A DNA stretch of 35,232 nt from Bacteroidota bacterium (GCA_028288625.1 JAQBNI010000106.1:1-35232); one strand, 5' to 3'; shown: positions 1-8,659, numbered from the stretch's first letter. A program made the numbers and translations. The notes: generated by a model from the sequence alone, not told the origin.

Positions 1-657
1 AAATCCTTTACGGTTGTACGCGGTATGTACAAGGTCAATTTTATCAATAGGTGATTCGTAAGTTACCACATGTGTGCCGGGTACATTTTCTTCCCGTTTT
101 GAAATGATCGGCAAAACCTGTGCATCCTTAGTTGAATTATTTTCCCACGAAGTTTTTCTTTCAATCCGTTTAAGGATATCCAGTGCTGCATGCAAGGCAG
201 TTCCGCTCGGCGCATCTTTTTTTTCTGTGTGATGGATCTCCTCGAGACTGATATCATATTCATCGTGATGATTCATGATCTGCGCTAAACTCCTGTTCAC
301 TTCAAAAAAAATATTTACACCAATGCTGAAATTTGGTGCAAACAGAAAAGCTTTGTTTTTTTCAATGGCGATATTCCTGATCTCTTCCAGTTCGTCTGTC
401 CAACCCGTGCTGCCAACAACTACAGGCACACCGGCTTCGAAACACCATTTTATATTTTCAACAGCAGTATGTGGTGAAGTGAATTCAATTGCAACATCTA
501 CCTGTTTTAATTCGTCTATAGTTACAGTCTTACGGTTATCGATATCGATGATGAGCGCAATATCTAAATCTTTTTTTCCGGAGCGCGCATTTTTTTCTTC
601 AGCAATCTCCTGTATTGCTTTTCCCATTTTACCGTAGCCTATCAGCGCAATTTTCAT
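1..657 (-). CDS. dapB: 4-hydroxy-tetrahydrodipicolinate reductase (partial, C-terminus cut by window edge)
   Basis: Cytoplasmic NAD(P)H-dependent reductase of the diaminopimelate/lysine pathway, supplying DAP for peptidoglycan and lysine. The reading frame is open from the ATG at 657 to base 1, giving 219 residues; bacterial DapB proteins are about 240-270, so only the extreme C-terminus is missing. Residues 7-14 (GYGKMGKA) form the dinucleotide-binding loop. Residues 140-153 carry the family signature EIHHTEKKDAPSGTA-like block, with H142/H143 and K146 in the positions of the E. coli catalytic His159/His160/Lys163, followed by the substrate-binding PSGTA. It is the last visible gene of a minus-strand operon (hydrolase, parA, parB, DUF5683, dapB) and starts 30 bp after the DUF5683 gene. 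The identification is firm; the stop codon lies outside the window. Confidence 0.96.
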   Translation of the reverse strand, partial: MKIALIGYGKMGKAIQEIAEEKNARSGKKDLDIALIIDIDNRKTVTIDELKQVDVAIEFTSPHTAVENIKWCFEAGVPVVVGSTGWTDELEEIRNIAIEKNKAFLFAPNFSIGVNIFFEVNRSLAQIMNHHDEYDISLEEIHHTEKKDAPSGTALHAALDILKRIERKTSWENNSTKDAQVLPIISKREENVPGTHVVTYESPIDKIDLVHTAYNRKGF

Positions 658-687
658 AATGTTTAATAGAAATATTTTTTTGTGAAA

Positions 688-1470
688 TTATTTGAAGTTC
701 AAATTTACGGCTAATCCCGTATAAAATGAATTGTCAAAAGAATTTATTTGGGGCTTTATTTTCATTGATAATTTATCGGATATATCGAACGAATGCAAAT
801 GTGCATCCACAACAGCATCTACAATAGATAAGCCCCACACCAATGCCGTTCCAAAGGAGGCGAGCTGTACATTTCGCCGGTAAGTATTCCGGTATGTTTC
901 TATTTCACTTACATCGAGCTGATCCACCGGAGAAGGATTCGGCACACTATCATATGCATTCCTGATGTAGCCATTATACTCCCGTAATTTTTTCACATTT
1001 GCCGCAACAAAATAAATTACAGCGCCCATCAGTCCGTATACAATAGGCAGCTTCCAGTATTTTTTGTTGTAGATCTGTCCAAGCCCCGGGCATGCTAACG
1101 CCCAAAGCGCAGCTTTTTTCGGCGAGTAATGTGTCGTATCTATTTTGCCGTGCTTTCCTTTCGGGACATCTATATTTTGTGAAGATTTCTGGTTCGTTTT
1201 TTGATTCTTCAGAAATGACGCCCTGAATAATGAATCCTGAAAATTTCTGAGTGTATCCAAAAGTGATTTACGTGTAGTATCAACATTTGATTTAAAAATG
1301 GAATCCGGCGGAGGAATTACTTTAAGCGGCGCATTGATCGTATCGTCAGGATGATAATATTGCGCATTCGCTGCAAACAACAGGAACATGAAACCGGGAA
1401 GCAATAAAAATTTTAGAATACGGCTGTCTATTTTAAAAAACAAAAAGAGATAATTTTTGGTTTGCAGCAT
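688..1470 (-). CDS. DUF5683 domain-containing membrane protein
   Basis: A 260-residue protein of unknown function, typical of Bacteroidota and usually found next to parB and dapB, as here. An N-terminal hydrophobic segment (about residues 20-36, ending in ANAQ) looks like a signal peptide or anchor. Residues about 55-105 are a polar, low-complexity linker. The DUF5683 core begins near residue 115 with SPKKAALWALACPGLGQIYN, followed by KKYWKLPIVYG and a hydrophobic helix, then a second hydrophobic helix near residues 205-222. The PGLGQIYNKKYWK-type motif is shared with the TM2-like family, in which the short loop joins two membrane helices. The start ATG at 1470 lies 18 bp after parB, so it is very probably co-transcribed. 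The role is unknown; the operon context hints at envelope or growth-linked work but does not prove it. Confidence 0.88.
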   Translation of the reverse strand: MLQTKNYLFLFFKIDSRILKFLLLPGFMFLLFAANAQYYHPDDTINAPLKVIPPPDSIFKSNVDTTRKSLLDTLRNFQDSLFRASFLKNQKTNQKSSQNIDVPKGKHGKIDTTHYSPKKAALWALACPGLGQIYNKKYWKLPIVYGLMGAVIYFVAANVKKLREYNGYIRNAYDSVPNPSPVDQLDVSEIETYRNTYRRNVQLASFGTALVWGLSIVDAVVDAHLHSFDISDKLSMKIKPQINSFDNSFYTGLAVNLNFK

Positions 1471-1488
1471 TTACAAATTTACAATAAT

Positions 1489-2388
1489 TTATTCCTTTTC
1501 AATAATATCGAGTAGCCGGTTGAGGTCCGAAATGGAATAGAAAGGAATGATGATCTCCCCTTTATCTGCTGTTGTTTTTTTGATCTTCACCTTGGTTTCG
1601 AAAATGTCCATCAGTTTTGCCTGTACATTTTTATATGCGCCGGGCAATGGCTGTTCTTTCTTTTCAATTTTTTTATCGCGTCCCGAAGATAACAACCGGA
1701 CAAGCTCTTCCGTTTTTCTAACAGATAATGATTTTGAATTGATCTCTTTTAAAACATACAACTGTTTATCAATTTCAGGAATACTGATGATCGCTCTCGC
1801 ATGTCCCATCGACAATACTTTATCGCGAAGCGCTTTTTGTATTTCCGGCGGGAGTTTTAATAAGCGGAGATAGTTGGTGATCGTTGATCTGTCCTTTCCT
1901 AAACGATCACCCAAATTTTCGTGCGTCAGATCGCATTCATCTATCAATCGCTGGTAGGTGAGGGCAACTTCCATTGAATTCAGGTCTTCACGCTGAATGT
2001 TTTCTATCAGCGCCATCTCTACAACTTCCTGGTCGTTTGCCGTACGCACGTATGCCGGGATCTCTGATAATCCTGCCATTTTTGAAGCGCGCAATCTTCG
2101 CTCGCCGGAGATCAATTGATATTTTCGGTCAGATATTTTCCGTACGGTGATCGGCTGTATTACGCCGTGTACTCTTATAGAATTCGTCAGCTCTTCCAAT
2201 GCCTGCTGGTTGAAATCTGCACGCGGCTGAAACGGGTTAACTTCGATTTGTTCCAATCTTATTTTCGGAACTGTATTGATAATGGAATCTTCGTCCGTTG
2301 CACTGATCTTCAACACTTCCGTATCGTCATCGATATCGGATAACAATGCGCGAATACCTTTTCCCAACGCATCTTTTTTCTTGCTCAT
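1489..2388 (-). CDS. parB: ParB chromosome-partitioning DNA-binding protein
   Basis: Centromere-binding partner of ParA; it loads on parS sites, uses CTP to slide and spread, and helps segregate the replicated origin. The product is 299 residues, a normal length. The N-terminus MSKKKDALGKGIRALL is the usual one for Bacteroidota ParB and fits the ParA-interacting basic peptide. The ParB/Sulfiredoxin nuclease-like domain contains GERRLRAS at about residues 95-102 (the CTP/arginine motif), followed by ENIQREDLN. A helix-turn-helix follows (LTHENLGDRLGKDRSTITNYL, about residues 153-173), and a C-terminal dimerisation segment ends the protein. An ATG two codons upstream (2394) is also possible; I chose 2388 because it matches the family N-terminus. 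It lies 22 bp downstream of parA in the same operon. Confidence 0.97.
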   Translation of the reverse strand: MSKKKDALGKGIRALLSDIDDDTEVLKISATDEDSIINTVPKIRLEQIEVNPFQPRADFNQQALEELTNSIRVHGVIQPITVRKISDRKYQLISGERRLRASKMAGLSEIPAYVRTANDQEVVEMALIENIQREDLNSMEVALTYQRLIDECDLTHENLGDRLGKDRSTITNYLRLLKLPPEIQKALRDKVLSMGHARAIISIPEIDKQLYVLKEINSKSLSVRKTEELVRLLSSGRDKKIEKKEQPLPGAYKNVQAKLMDIFETKVKIKKTTADKGEIIIPFYSISDLNRLLDIIEKE

Positions 2389-2410
2389 TATCATATTAGT
2401 TTATCGTTTA

Positions 2411-3256
2411 TTAATTTAAATTTTTATCTGTGAGAGATGGAATCCCTATTTCATCTGTTTCAATAAATTTATCTTCCATCGGGATACTCGTCAAGCCGTT
2501 GTTTTGTAAAATTTCTCTTGCAAGATTAAGATAGTTGATCGCGCCCTTGCTTTCCGCATCGTACATAATGATCGGCTGTCGCAAGCTCTGCGCTTCGCCC
2601 AGGCGTGTGTTGCGGTGAATGATCGTATTGAAAACACTATTTTCAAATCTTCTCTTCACCTCAGAAACTACCTGGTTTGACAGGTTCAGCCGCTGATCAT
2701 ACATCGTCAGTAATATACCTTCAATGGCGAGTTCTTTATTCAACCGCGATTGCACGATCTTGATCGTATTCAATAATTTCCCCAATCCTTCCAAAGCAAA
2801 ATATTCGCATTGAACCGGCACAAGTACAGAGTCAGAAGCAGTTAATGCATTTACGGTAATTAATCCAAGCGACGGTGAGCAATCGATAATGATAAAATCA
2901 TATTTCTTTTTCAAATCGCTGATAATATCTTTTAATATTTTTTCCCTGTTCGGATGATTGATCAATTCAATTTCAGCGCCCACAAGATCCAGGTGTGACG
3001 GCAGCAAAAATAAATTCGGCGTATCCGTTTCCATGATAATATCTTTCGGTTTTACCGCATCGATCAGGCATTCATACAAGCTTACTTTTATACTTCTCGG
3101 ATCGAAGCCGCAGCCACTGGTGCTATTCGCTTGCGGATCCGCATCTATCAGTAATGTCTTATGTTCCAGTATCGCAAGACTCGCTGCCAGGTTAATGGCA
3201 GTAGTCGTTTTTCCAACGCCGCCTTTTTGATTTGCTATGCTTATTATTTTTCCCAT
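2411..3256 (-). CDS. parA: ParA-family chromosome-partitioning ATPase
   Basis: Deviant Walker-type ATPase that binds nucleoid DNA and works with ParB to move the origin region. The 281-residue protein starts MGKIISIANQKGGVGKTTT. The deviant Walker A motif KGGVGKTT is at residues 11-18, Walker A-prime (LLIDADPQAN) at about 39-48 and Walker B (FIIIDCSPS) at about 118-126. The reading frame stays open 51 codons upstream, but that extension lacks family similarity and would run into the upstream hydrolase gene in another frame, so the ATG at 3256 is the right start. It lies 17 bp after the hydrolase gene and 22 bp before parB. It has no N-terminal HTH, so it is the chromosomal rather than the plasmid P1 type. 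Confidence 0.97.
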   Translation of the reverse strand: MGKIISIANQKGGVGKTTTAINLAASLAILEHKTLLIDADPQANSTSGCGFDPRSIKVSLYECLIDAVKPKDIIMETDTPNLFLLPSHLDLVGAEIELINHPNREKILKDIISDLKKKYDFIIIDCSPSLGLITVNALTASDSVLVPVQCEYFALEGLGKLLNTIKIVQSRLNKELAIEGILLTMYDQRLNLSNQVVSEVKRRFENSVFNTIIHRNTRLGEAQSLRQPIIMYDAESKGAINYLNLAREILQNNGLTSIPMEDKFIETDEIGIPSLTDKNLN

Positions 3257-3273
3257 TGTAGTTGTGTTATAAC

Positions 3274-3954
3274 TTATATCTCGATTGTTTCTCTGATTCC
3301 CATTAATATTAATTCCTTTCCTTTCTCTGCAAATTTTTTCTTTGCGTCTTCGTGGTTGATCACAATGTAACCGAATGTATCGTAATGCACGCCAATCACT
3401 TTGTTGCATTGTACAAATTCAGCAGCCATCACTGCGTCATCGGCGCCCATCGTAAAATTGTCGCCGATCGGCAGTACTGCAAATTTCAACTTTGCCCATT
3501 TCGGGATCAGCTGCATGTCCATTGTCAATGCTGTATCGCCGCTATAATAAAAATCACCTTCATCCGTATTGAAAACAAATCCAAGCGGATTCGCACCGTA
3601 AGTGCCGTCTTCAAAACAGGAAGAATGCTGTGCAACCACACATTTTACGGATCCAAAATCTGCTGTCCACTTTCCGCCGGTGTTCATCGGTCTGAAATTT
3701 TCAAGTCCTTTTTTTGAAAGCCATTGATACAATTCAAATGCACAAATGATCGTTGCCTTTGTTCTTTTGCCGATCGCCACTACATCGCCGGTATGATCCG
3801 AATGCGCATGCGAGATCACGATATAATCACATTCGATCTTTTCGATATCTATGTTTTTAGCAAGATCGTTTTGCGTTATAAATGGGTCGAAGAGGATCTT
3901 TTTTCCTTTAACTTCTACCAGAAAACTGGCGTGTCCGTAATACGTAAGTTTCAT
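3274..3954 (-). CDS. UPF0173-type metal-dependent hydrolase (metallo-beta-lactamase fold)
   Basis: A 226-residue cytoplasmic protein of the UPF0173 family; members are predicted metal-dependent hydrolases whose substrates are unknown. The N-terminus MKLTYYGHASFLVE is diagnostic. The metal-binding motif HAHSDH is at residues 49-54, a further histidine follows in AQHSS (about 110), and the aspartate of YYSGDTAL (about 138) and the late histidine in GVHYDT (about 194) complete the usual ligand set. It is the first gene of the parAB operon; a TAnnTTTG box 48-55 bp upstream could be its promoter. Why a hydrolase heads a chromosome-segregation operon is not apparent from the sequence. There is no signal peptide. 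Confidence 0.92.
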   Translation of the reverse strand: MKLTYYGHASFLVEVKGKKILFDPFITQNDLAKNIDIEKIECDYIVISHAHSDHTGDVVAIGKRTKATIICAFELYQWLSKKGLENFRPMNTGGKWTADFGSVKCVVAQHSSCFEDGTYGANPLGFVFNTDEGDFYYSGDTALTMDMQLIPKWAKLKFAVLPIGDNFTMGADDAVMAAEFVQCNKVIGVHYDTFGYIVINHEDAKKKFAEKGKELILMGIRETIEI

Positions 3955-4001
3955 AATTTAAATATACAGCAGCGAATGAAACTTTTTAATTGTTCCACGC
4001 T

Positions 4002-4009
4002 CAAAAATA
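4002..4009 (-). promoter_or_regulatory. Candidate -7 box for the hydrolase-parAB-dapB operon
   Basis: On the minus strand this reads TATTTTTG, a perfect match to the Bacteroidota sigma-A -7 consensus TAnnTTTG. It would place the transcript start near 3995, giving a leader of about 40 bases. A TTG upstream is spaced more widely (about 25 bp) than is usual for the -33 element, so only the -7 box is well supported. Confidence 0.4.
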
Positions 4010-4063
4010 AGAGATAAAATGCAGCATTTTTGTGCAAGTTATCAAGGAAATAGTCCCACGTTT

Positions 4064-4072
4064 TGTGGATAA
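4064..4072 (-). other. Perfect DnaA-box 9-mer (TTATCCACA)
   Basis: The plus strand reads TGTGGATAA, the complement of the E. coli consensus DnaA box TTATCCACA. A one-mismatch box (TGTGAATGA) follows at 4085-4093. Both lie in the AT-rich divergent gap between the parAB operon and the FMN reductase gene. One perfect box is not enough to call an origin; DnaA is also a transcription factor and the match may be chance. Confidence 0.3.
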
Positions 4073-4126
4073 AATTTAAAATCTTGTGAATGAATAGGTT
4101 TTACTTTTATGAAAATTAATAGATAG

Positions 4127-4651
4127 ATGCTTACAATTTTTCATGGAACTGCGCGACCGCAAAGTAATTCGCGGAAGATTGCCAATTTTTATCATGAATT
4201 ATTAGAAGAAAGAAATGTTCCACACCAGTTTTTTACGTTGGAAGGACTGGATAAATCGATTTTCAGCAAGACTTACCACGACGAAAAGTCACCCGAGCAG
4301 GCGCATATCGAAAAGGATATATTAGCGCCGACAAAAAAATATATATTTATTGTTCCTGAATACAACGGCAGTTTTCCGGGTATGTTTAAGGGATTTATTG
4401 ATTCCACGGATGTTAAAAGCTGTTTTTATAACAAAAAAGCGTGCTTAACGGGTGTTGCAGAAGGAAGGGCAGGAAATCTTCGCGGCATGGAGCATCTCAC
4501 CAATATTTTCAATCACATAAAGATGGATGTGCTGCATTTTAAAATTCCCATTTCACAGGTAGATAAACATCTCGATGAAAACGGGAAGCTGAATGACCCG
4601 GAGATCATCAAGCTCATCCATATACAAATCGATCTCTTCCTTAAATTTTAA
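4127..4651 (+). CDS. NADPH-dependent FMN reductase-like flavoprotein
   Basis: A 174-residue flavodoxin-fold protein of the NADPH-dependent FMN reductase family (FMN_red); such enzymes reduce FMN, quinones or azo compounds in the cytoplasm. The phosphate-binding loop is HGTARPQSNSRK at residues 6-17, and the flavin-ring loop PEYNGSFPG is at residues 77-85 (the family usually has PEYNGSxPG). The physiological substrate cannot be read from the sequence. The start ATG at 4127 gives the canonical N-terminus. The next gene, a peptide-type binding lipoprotein, begins two bases after its stop codon, so the two are almost certainly co-transcribed and perhaps translationally coupled, although no functional link is obvious. 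A TACTTTTA sequence about 15 bp upstream resembles, but does not match, the -7 box. Confidence 0.9.
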   Translation: MLTIFHGTARPQSNSRKIANFYHELLEERNVPHQFFTLEGLDKSIFSKTYHDEKSPEQAHIEKDILAPTKKYIFIVPEYNGSFPGMFKGFIDSTDVKSCFYNKKACLTGVAEGRAGNLRGMEHLTNIFNHIKMDVLHFKIPISQVDKHLDENGKLNDPEIIKLIHIQIDLFLKF

Positions 4652-4653
4652 AT

Positions 4654-6270
4654 ATGCGATCAAAACTTTTTGTTCTTTTCATTCCCCTTATTATCGTCGT
4701 TATTATTGTTTGCTGTAATCCAAAGCACAATGGAAGACATTCTATTTTTCACATGAATATTTCTGCCGGCTTAACGTCGTTAGACCCTGCATTTTCAAAG
4801 GACCAGGCGACGATGTGGTGCGATAACCAGTTGTTTAACGGATTGGTACAAATTGATGAACACCTTGACGTGAAGCCTTGTATTGCGAAAAGCTGGAAGA
4901 TCAGTGATGATGGTTTGCATTACGAATTTAATTTAAGAAGCGATGTGTTCTTTCATGATCATGAAAAATTTGCAAGCGGAAAAGGAAGGAAAGTAACTGC
5001 GACGGATTTTGTGTATTCTTTAACGAGGTTGATCGATTCAACTGTGGCTTCTCCCGGTGGATGGCTGTTTAATGAAAAAATAGATAAAACAAAACCGTTT
5101 GAAGCTGTAAATGACACGACTTTCCGGATCAATTTAAAGGTTCCTTTTCACCCGATGCTGGGCATGCTGACGCTTCAGTATTGTTCTGTTGTTCCAAAGG
5201 AAATTGTTGAATTTTATGGCAAAGATTTTCGCTCGCACCCTGTTGGAACAGGTCCGTTTCAGTTAGTAAGATGGGAAGAGAGTAACGTATTGGTTATGAA
5301 GAGGAACGATAATTATTTTGAGACAGATTCTTCAGGTCATAAATTGCCTTATCTCGAAGGTGCAAGGATAAGTTTTATTGCGGATAAGGGAACGGAATTC
5401 CTTCAGTTTACACAAGGTAAGCTCGATTTCATGACTGGTCTCGATATTGCTTATAAAGATAAATTGCTCACACATAATGGAGAATTACAGCCTGAATGGA
5501 AAAAGGAAGTGACCTTTGAAAAAATGCCGTATCTGAATACGGAATACTTAGGTATTTCAATGGCGAAACAGCCTTCGTCCGCATTAAAAAATAAAAAGGT
5601 GCGGCAGGCAATCAACTATGCGATCGACAGAAAAAAAATGATCTCTTATCTGCGCAACGGCATCGGGCTTTCCGCAGAAAATGGTATGATCCCGAAAGGT
5701 GTTCCCTGCTTCGATGAAAATGAAGTGAAGGGTTATACCTATGATATTGAAAAAGCTAAGCAATTACTGGCGGCTGCAGGATACCCGAATGGAAAGGGGA
5801 TTGAACCGATAAAAATTTATTCTAATCCAACTTACCAGGACCTGATCACAAATATTGCAAATGAATTATCAAACATCGGCATCACTTTAGAAATTGAAAA
5901 TACACCTGCCACATTTTTGCGGGAAGCCATGAGAAAAAATGAAGTTGAATTTTTTCGTGCATCGTGGATCGGCGATTATCCTGACGGCGAAAATTATTTA
6001 GCATTATTTTATAGCAAGAACGGCGCGCCGCCGAATTATACCTTCTTTAAAAATGCACAATACGACCAGTTATATGAGCAGGCAATGGCAGAAACCGATC
6101 AGCAAAAAACATGTTCGCTGTATCACCGGATGGAACAGATCATTATAGAAGAAGCGCCCGTAGTGCCTTTGTTTTATGATGAAGTGACGAGATTTACACA
6201 TAAGAATGTAAAAGGCTTACCTAACAATGCAATGAATTTAGTGATATTGAAAGGAGTGAGATTGGAGTAA
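4654..6270 (+). CDS. Peptide/oligopeptide ABC-transporter substrate-binding lipoprotein (SBP family 5)
   Basis: A 538-residue extracytoplasmic solute-binding protein of family 5 (OppA/DppA/NikA type). The N-terminus has one hydrophobic stretch ending in the cysteines C20-C21, consistent with a lipoprotein signal peptide. Family features follow in order: the LTSLDPAFSKDQ opening, LVQIDEHLDVKPCIAKSW, the segment after YEFNLRSDVFFHD, the KVRQAINYAIDR motif near residue 315, and a C-terminal ending in VVPLFYDEVTRF. No permease or ATPase genes lie nearby, so it is an orphan component: it could serve a distant transporter, or act as a binding or sensing lipoprotein. It starts two bases after the FMN reductase gene and is followed by a heptamer repeat array, then the glycosyltransferase gene. 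Confidence 0.93.
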   Translation: MRSKLFVLFIPLIIVVIIVCCNPKHNGRHSIFHMNISAGLTSLDPAFSKDQATMWCDNQLFNGLVQIDEHLDVKPCIAKSWKISDDGLHYEFNLRSDVFFHDHEKFASGKGRKVTATDFVYSLTRLIDSTVASPGGWLFNEKIDKTKPFEAVNDTTFRINLKVPFHPMLGMLTLQYCSVVPKEIVEFYGKDFRSHPVGTGPFQLVRWEESNVLVMKRNDNYFETDSSGHKLPYLEGARISFIADKGTEFLQFTQGKLDFMTGLDIAYKDKLLTHNGELQPEWKKEVTFEKMPYLNTEYLGISMAKQPSSALKNKKVRQAINYAIDRKKMISYLRNGIGLSAENGMIPKGVPCFDENEVKGYTYDIEKAKQLLAAAGYPNGKGIEPIKIYSNPTYQDLITNIANELSNIGITLEIENTPATFLREAMRKNEVEFFRASWIGDYPDGENYLALFYSKNGAPPNYTFFKNAQYDQLYEQAMAETDQQKTCSLYHRMEQIIIEEAPVVPLFYDEVTRFTHKNVKGLPNNAMNLVILKGVRLE

Positions 6271-6298
6271 TTAGTACTTAGTACTTAGTATTTAGTTG
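6271..6298. repeat. Heptamer tandem array, unit TTAGTAC
   Basis: Four back-to-back 7-bp units of consensus TTAGTAC begin at the base directly after the stop codon of the binding-protein gene and fill most of the gap to the glycosyltransferase start. The first two units are identical and the last two are degenerate. Confidence 0.7.
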
Positions 6299-6310
6299 AG
6301 GACATCTCAA

Positions 6311-8659
6311 ATGAAAAAACAAAAAAAACAGGTCCTGAAAAAAACGGTTGCCGTTGTTCAAAAAAAAGCGGCAACAGCAAAGTATTGGAATGTTTTTGAA
6401 AGCTGGTTAGGTAAAAATACCCGTTATGTACTGGGCGGCTTGCTGCTTGCCGCAACTATTTTAAGAATAATCTATTTTGTTCAGCTGAATAATACTCCTT
6501 GTATTAACTGGCATCTGGCAACGGAATCGGATATGAATTTTTTTGACAAGTGGGCAAAACACCTTGCCAATGAAGACTGGCTGCAGCATACATCTTATAA
6601 TAATTATACACAGGCTCATAAATGGGTTGCAGAAGATTACCTGAAAAAACATCCGGAAACAATTGAAGAATTGAAAAAGGAATTGCCTGCAGGCAGCGAA
6701 ATAAATTTCAACGAATATGGAAAGCTCTTGTTTAAAAGCTGGCAGGGAGATAAAGTATATTTCCAGGAACCGTTTTATGCCTACCTGGTCGCCATATTTT
6801 ATAAGATCTTCGGACCTGATGTACGATACGTTTTTATTTTTCAGATGCTGATGGGATTGTGCAGCATCGCTCTGATATTTTTGATCACGAGGAATTATTT
6901 CGGAAATATAGCTGCCCTGGTTTCCGGGTTGCTCGCCTTGCTTCACGGTCCATTGCTTTTTTATGAACTGATCCTGTTGCGCGAATCTTTAATAGTTTTT
7001 ATTGGATTGCTGCTTGTGTTCAGTATCAGCGAGACCTTAAAAAATAAATCCAGGCGAAACCTTTTTTTCTCGGGCTTTATCATCGGTATAAGTATCCTTA
7101 TCAAATCCGTATTTTTTATTTTTGGAGTTCTTTTTTTGATTTTAATATTTGTTGATGCGCGGCGAAAAAAAGAAGGCGGCGGAAATTCAATGCTCTTGCC
7201 GGCAGCAGGAATAATTGCCGGTTTGCTGCCACTGATCATCAGGAATATTATTGTGGGTGTTTCACCTTTTGCAATATCGTCAAGCGGCGCTTTCTCTTTT
7301 ATGACATGCAATTATTATCACTATAATCCGATACAGGCTTTTACCGTAAATTCTTCCAACGCGGATGTATTTTATAAAACAAAGGGTGCTTTCCTGCAGT
7401 CTGTTGTTGAAACGCTAAAAACGTTTCCTTCATTTTCAGAATATCTCAACTTGTTATGGCAAAAATTAAAACTGATTTTTTTATGGACGGAAATACCGAA
7501 CAATAAATCATTTTATTATTATAAAATAAACGCACCGGTATTAGGATTCACATTTATTAATTTTTCTGTGATCGCAGCGTTAGGAATTCCCGGTATAGTT
7601 ATGTCTTTTTATAAAAAACAAAAACCAATCAGCCTGTATTTATTGGTTTTAACGCATTTTGGAGTCCTGCTCGGCTTCCTGGTTTTATCCCGTTACCGCA
7701 TTCCTTTTACTGCGGGCTTGATCCCTTTTTGTGGTCTTGCCGTAAGTGAGTTAATAAAAAAAGCAGAAACAAAGAGTTTTAATATCATTCTTATTACTGT
7801 GCCGGTTATTGTGATATTCTTTATTGTGAACCGATCAATACCAGATGGTTTATTTCCCATACGAACTACAGATTATGCGAGTCCCTATTATTTTTATTAT
7901 AAGCCACGGATAGATAGCCTGATGAAAAAGAATCAACCGGAATTAGCGAGGAAAGAGATGGAAAAATTTTTGAAGATCACGCCGCCTGAACTCGAAAGCT
8001 TACAAGGAAATATGATGCAGGCAAGTGCAGATGAAATCAATCTTGCACAATTCTACGGACAAATATATAATCATTACAGCACATTGTTCTTTGCAAGTAA
8101 TATGTATGACAGAGGATCTGAAGCACGCAAAAGATCCGAAGAACTCACCGCGATTGCAGATCGTCTGGGAAATGCTATGGACGCTTTTTCATTATTTAAA
8201 AAGGCACGAATGACATCGGATACCAGCGAGAGAAAGCAATATCTTCAGCAAGCGGTTAATGAATTACAATTACGCCTCAAGGCAAATCCGAATGATTTTG
8301 ATGCGTTGGGCGCGATGTCGGATATTACGCTTGATGATCTGCATGATACTGCTCAATTCGAGCACTATATAAAGGCTGCATTAAAGGTACAACCTGACAA
8401 TGCGAGAGCGCAATTTAAGTTGGGAAATTATTACATCATGACGAATAAAAACCTGGATGAAGGAAAAAGGTTAATTGAAAGTTCACAAAAAGACTGGAGT
8501 GATAACTCCGCAGCTTATACTGATCTTGGTTACTATTATGCAGTGCATAATCAAAACGATAAGGCACTGCAGTTGTGGCAAACTGCAGTAAAGATGAATC
8601 CTGCAGACTGTACAGCTGTAAATGATCTGCGGATCCTCAGGAAACGCATGAACAATTAA
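6311..8659 (+). CDS. Polytopic membrane glycosyltransferase (GT39/GT83-like) with C-terminal TPR domain
   Basis: A 782-residue membrane protein. After a basic N-terminus there are many hydrophobic segments between about residues 40 and 520. The first luminal-type loop holds the acidic motif TESDMNFFDKWAKHL, and a later loop has KVYFQEPFYAYLVAIFYK, both resembling the ArnT/PMT-like family that transfers sugars from polyprenyl-phosphate carriers in the periplasm. The last 230 or so residues are soluble and contain tetratricopeptide-like repeats (for example NPNDFDALGAMSD, QPDNARAQFKLGNYY, NSAAYTDLGYYYAVHNQNDKA), probably facing the periplasm. A TTG five codons upstream is possible; the ATG at 6311 is preferred. 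Sugar and acceptor are unknown. A TPR-tailed glycosyltransferase could link glycan transfer to a protein partner, which is inference. Confidence 0.82.
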   Translation: MKKQKKQVLKKTVAVVQKKAATAKYWNVFESWLGKNTRYVLGGLLLAATILRIIYFVQLNNTPCINWHLATESDMNFFDKWAKHLANEDWLQHTSYNNYTQAHKWVAEDYLKKHPETIEELKKELPAGSEINFNEYGKLLFKSWQGDKVYFQEPFYAYLVAIFYKIFGPDVRYVFIFQMLMGLCSIALIFLITRNYFGNIAALVSGLLALLHGPLLFYELILLRESLIVFIGLLLVFSISETLKNKSRRNLFFSGFIIGISILIKSVFFIFGVLFLILIFVDARRKKEGGGNSMLLPAAGIIAGLLPLIIRNIIVGVSPFAISSSGAFSFMTCNYYHYNPIQAFTVNSSNADVFYKTKGAFLQSVVETLKTFPSFSEYLNLLWQKLKLIFLWTEIPNNKSFYYYKINAPVLGFTFINFSVIAALGIPGIVMSFYKKQKPISLYLLVLTHFGVLLGFLVLSRYRIPFTAGLIPFCGLAVSELIKKAETKSFNIILITVPVIVIFFIVNRSIPDGLFPIRTTDYASPYYFYYKPRIDSLMKKNQPELARKEMEKFLKITPPELESLQGNMMQASADEINLAQFYGQIYNHYSTLFFASNMYDRGSEARKRSEELTAIADRLGNAMDAFSLFKKARMTSDTSERKQYLQQAVNELQLRLKANPNDFDALGAMSDITLDDLHDTAQFEHYIKAALKVQPDNARAQFKLGNYYIMTNKNLDEGKRLIESSQKDWSDNSAAYTDLGYYYAVHNQNDKALQLWQTAVKMNPADCTAVNDLRILRKRMNN

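Noticed and set aside
3257-3409. Longer parA start giving 332 residues
   Set aside because: The extra 51 residues lack similarity to ParA and overlap the hydrolase gene; ATG 3256 gives the standard N-terminus.
4051-4068. parS-like palindrome around CCCACGTTTTGTGG
   Set aside because: Only the CCAC/GTGG ends pair, and alignment to the parS consensus gives few matches outside the CACG core.
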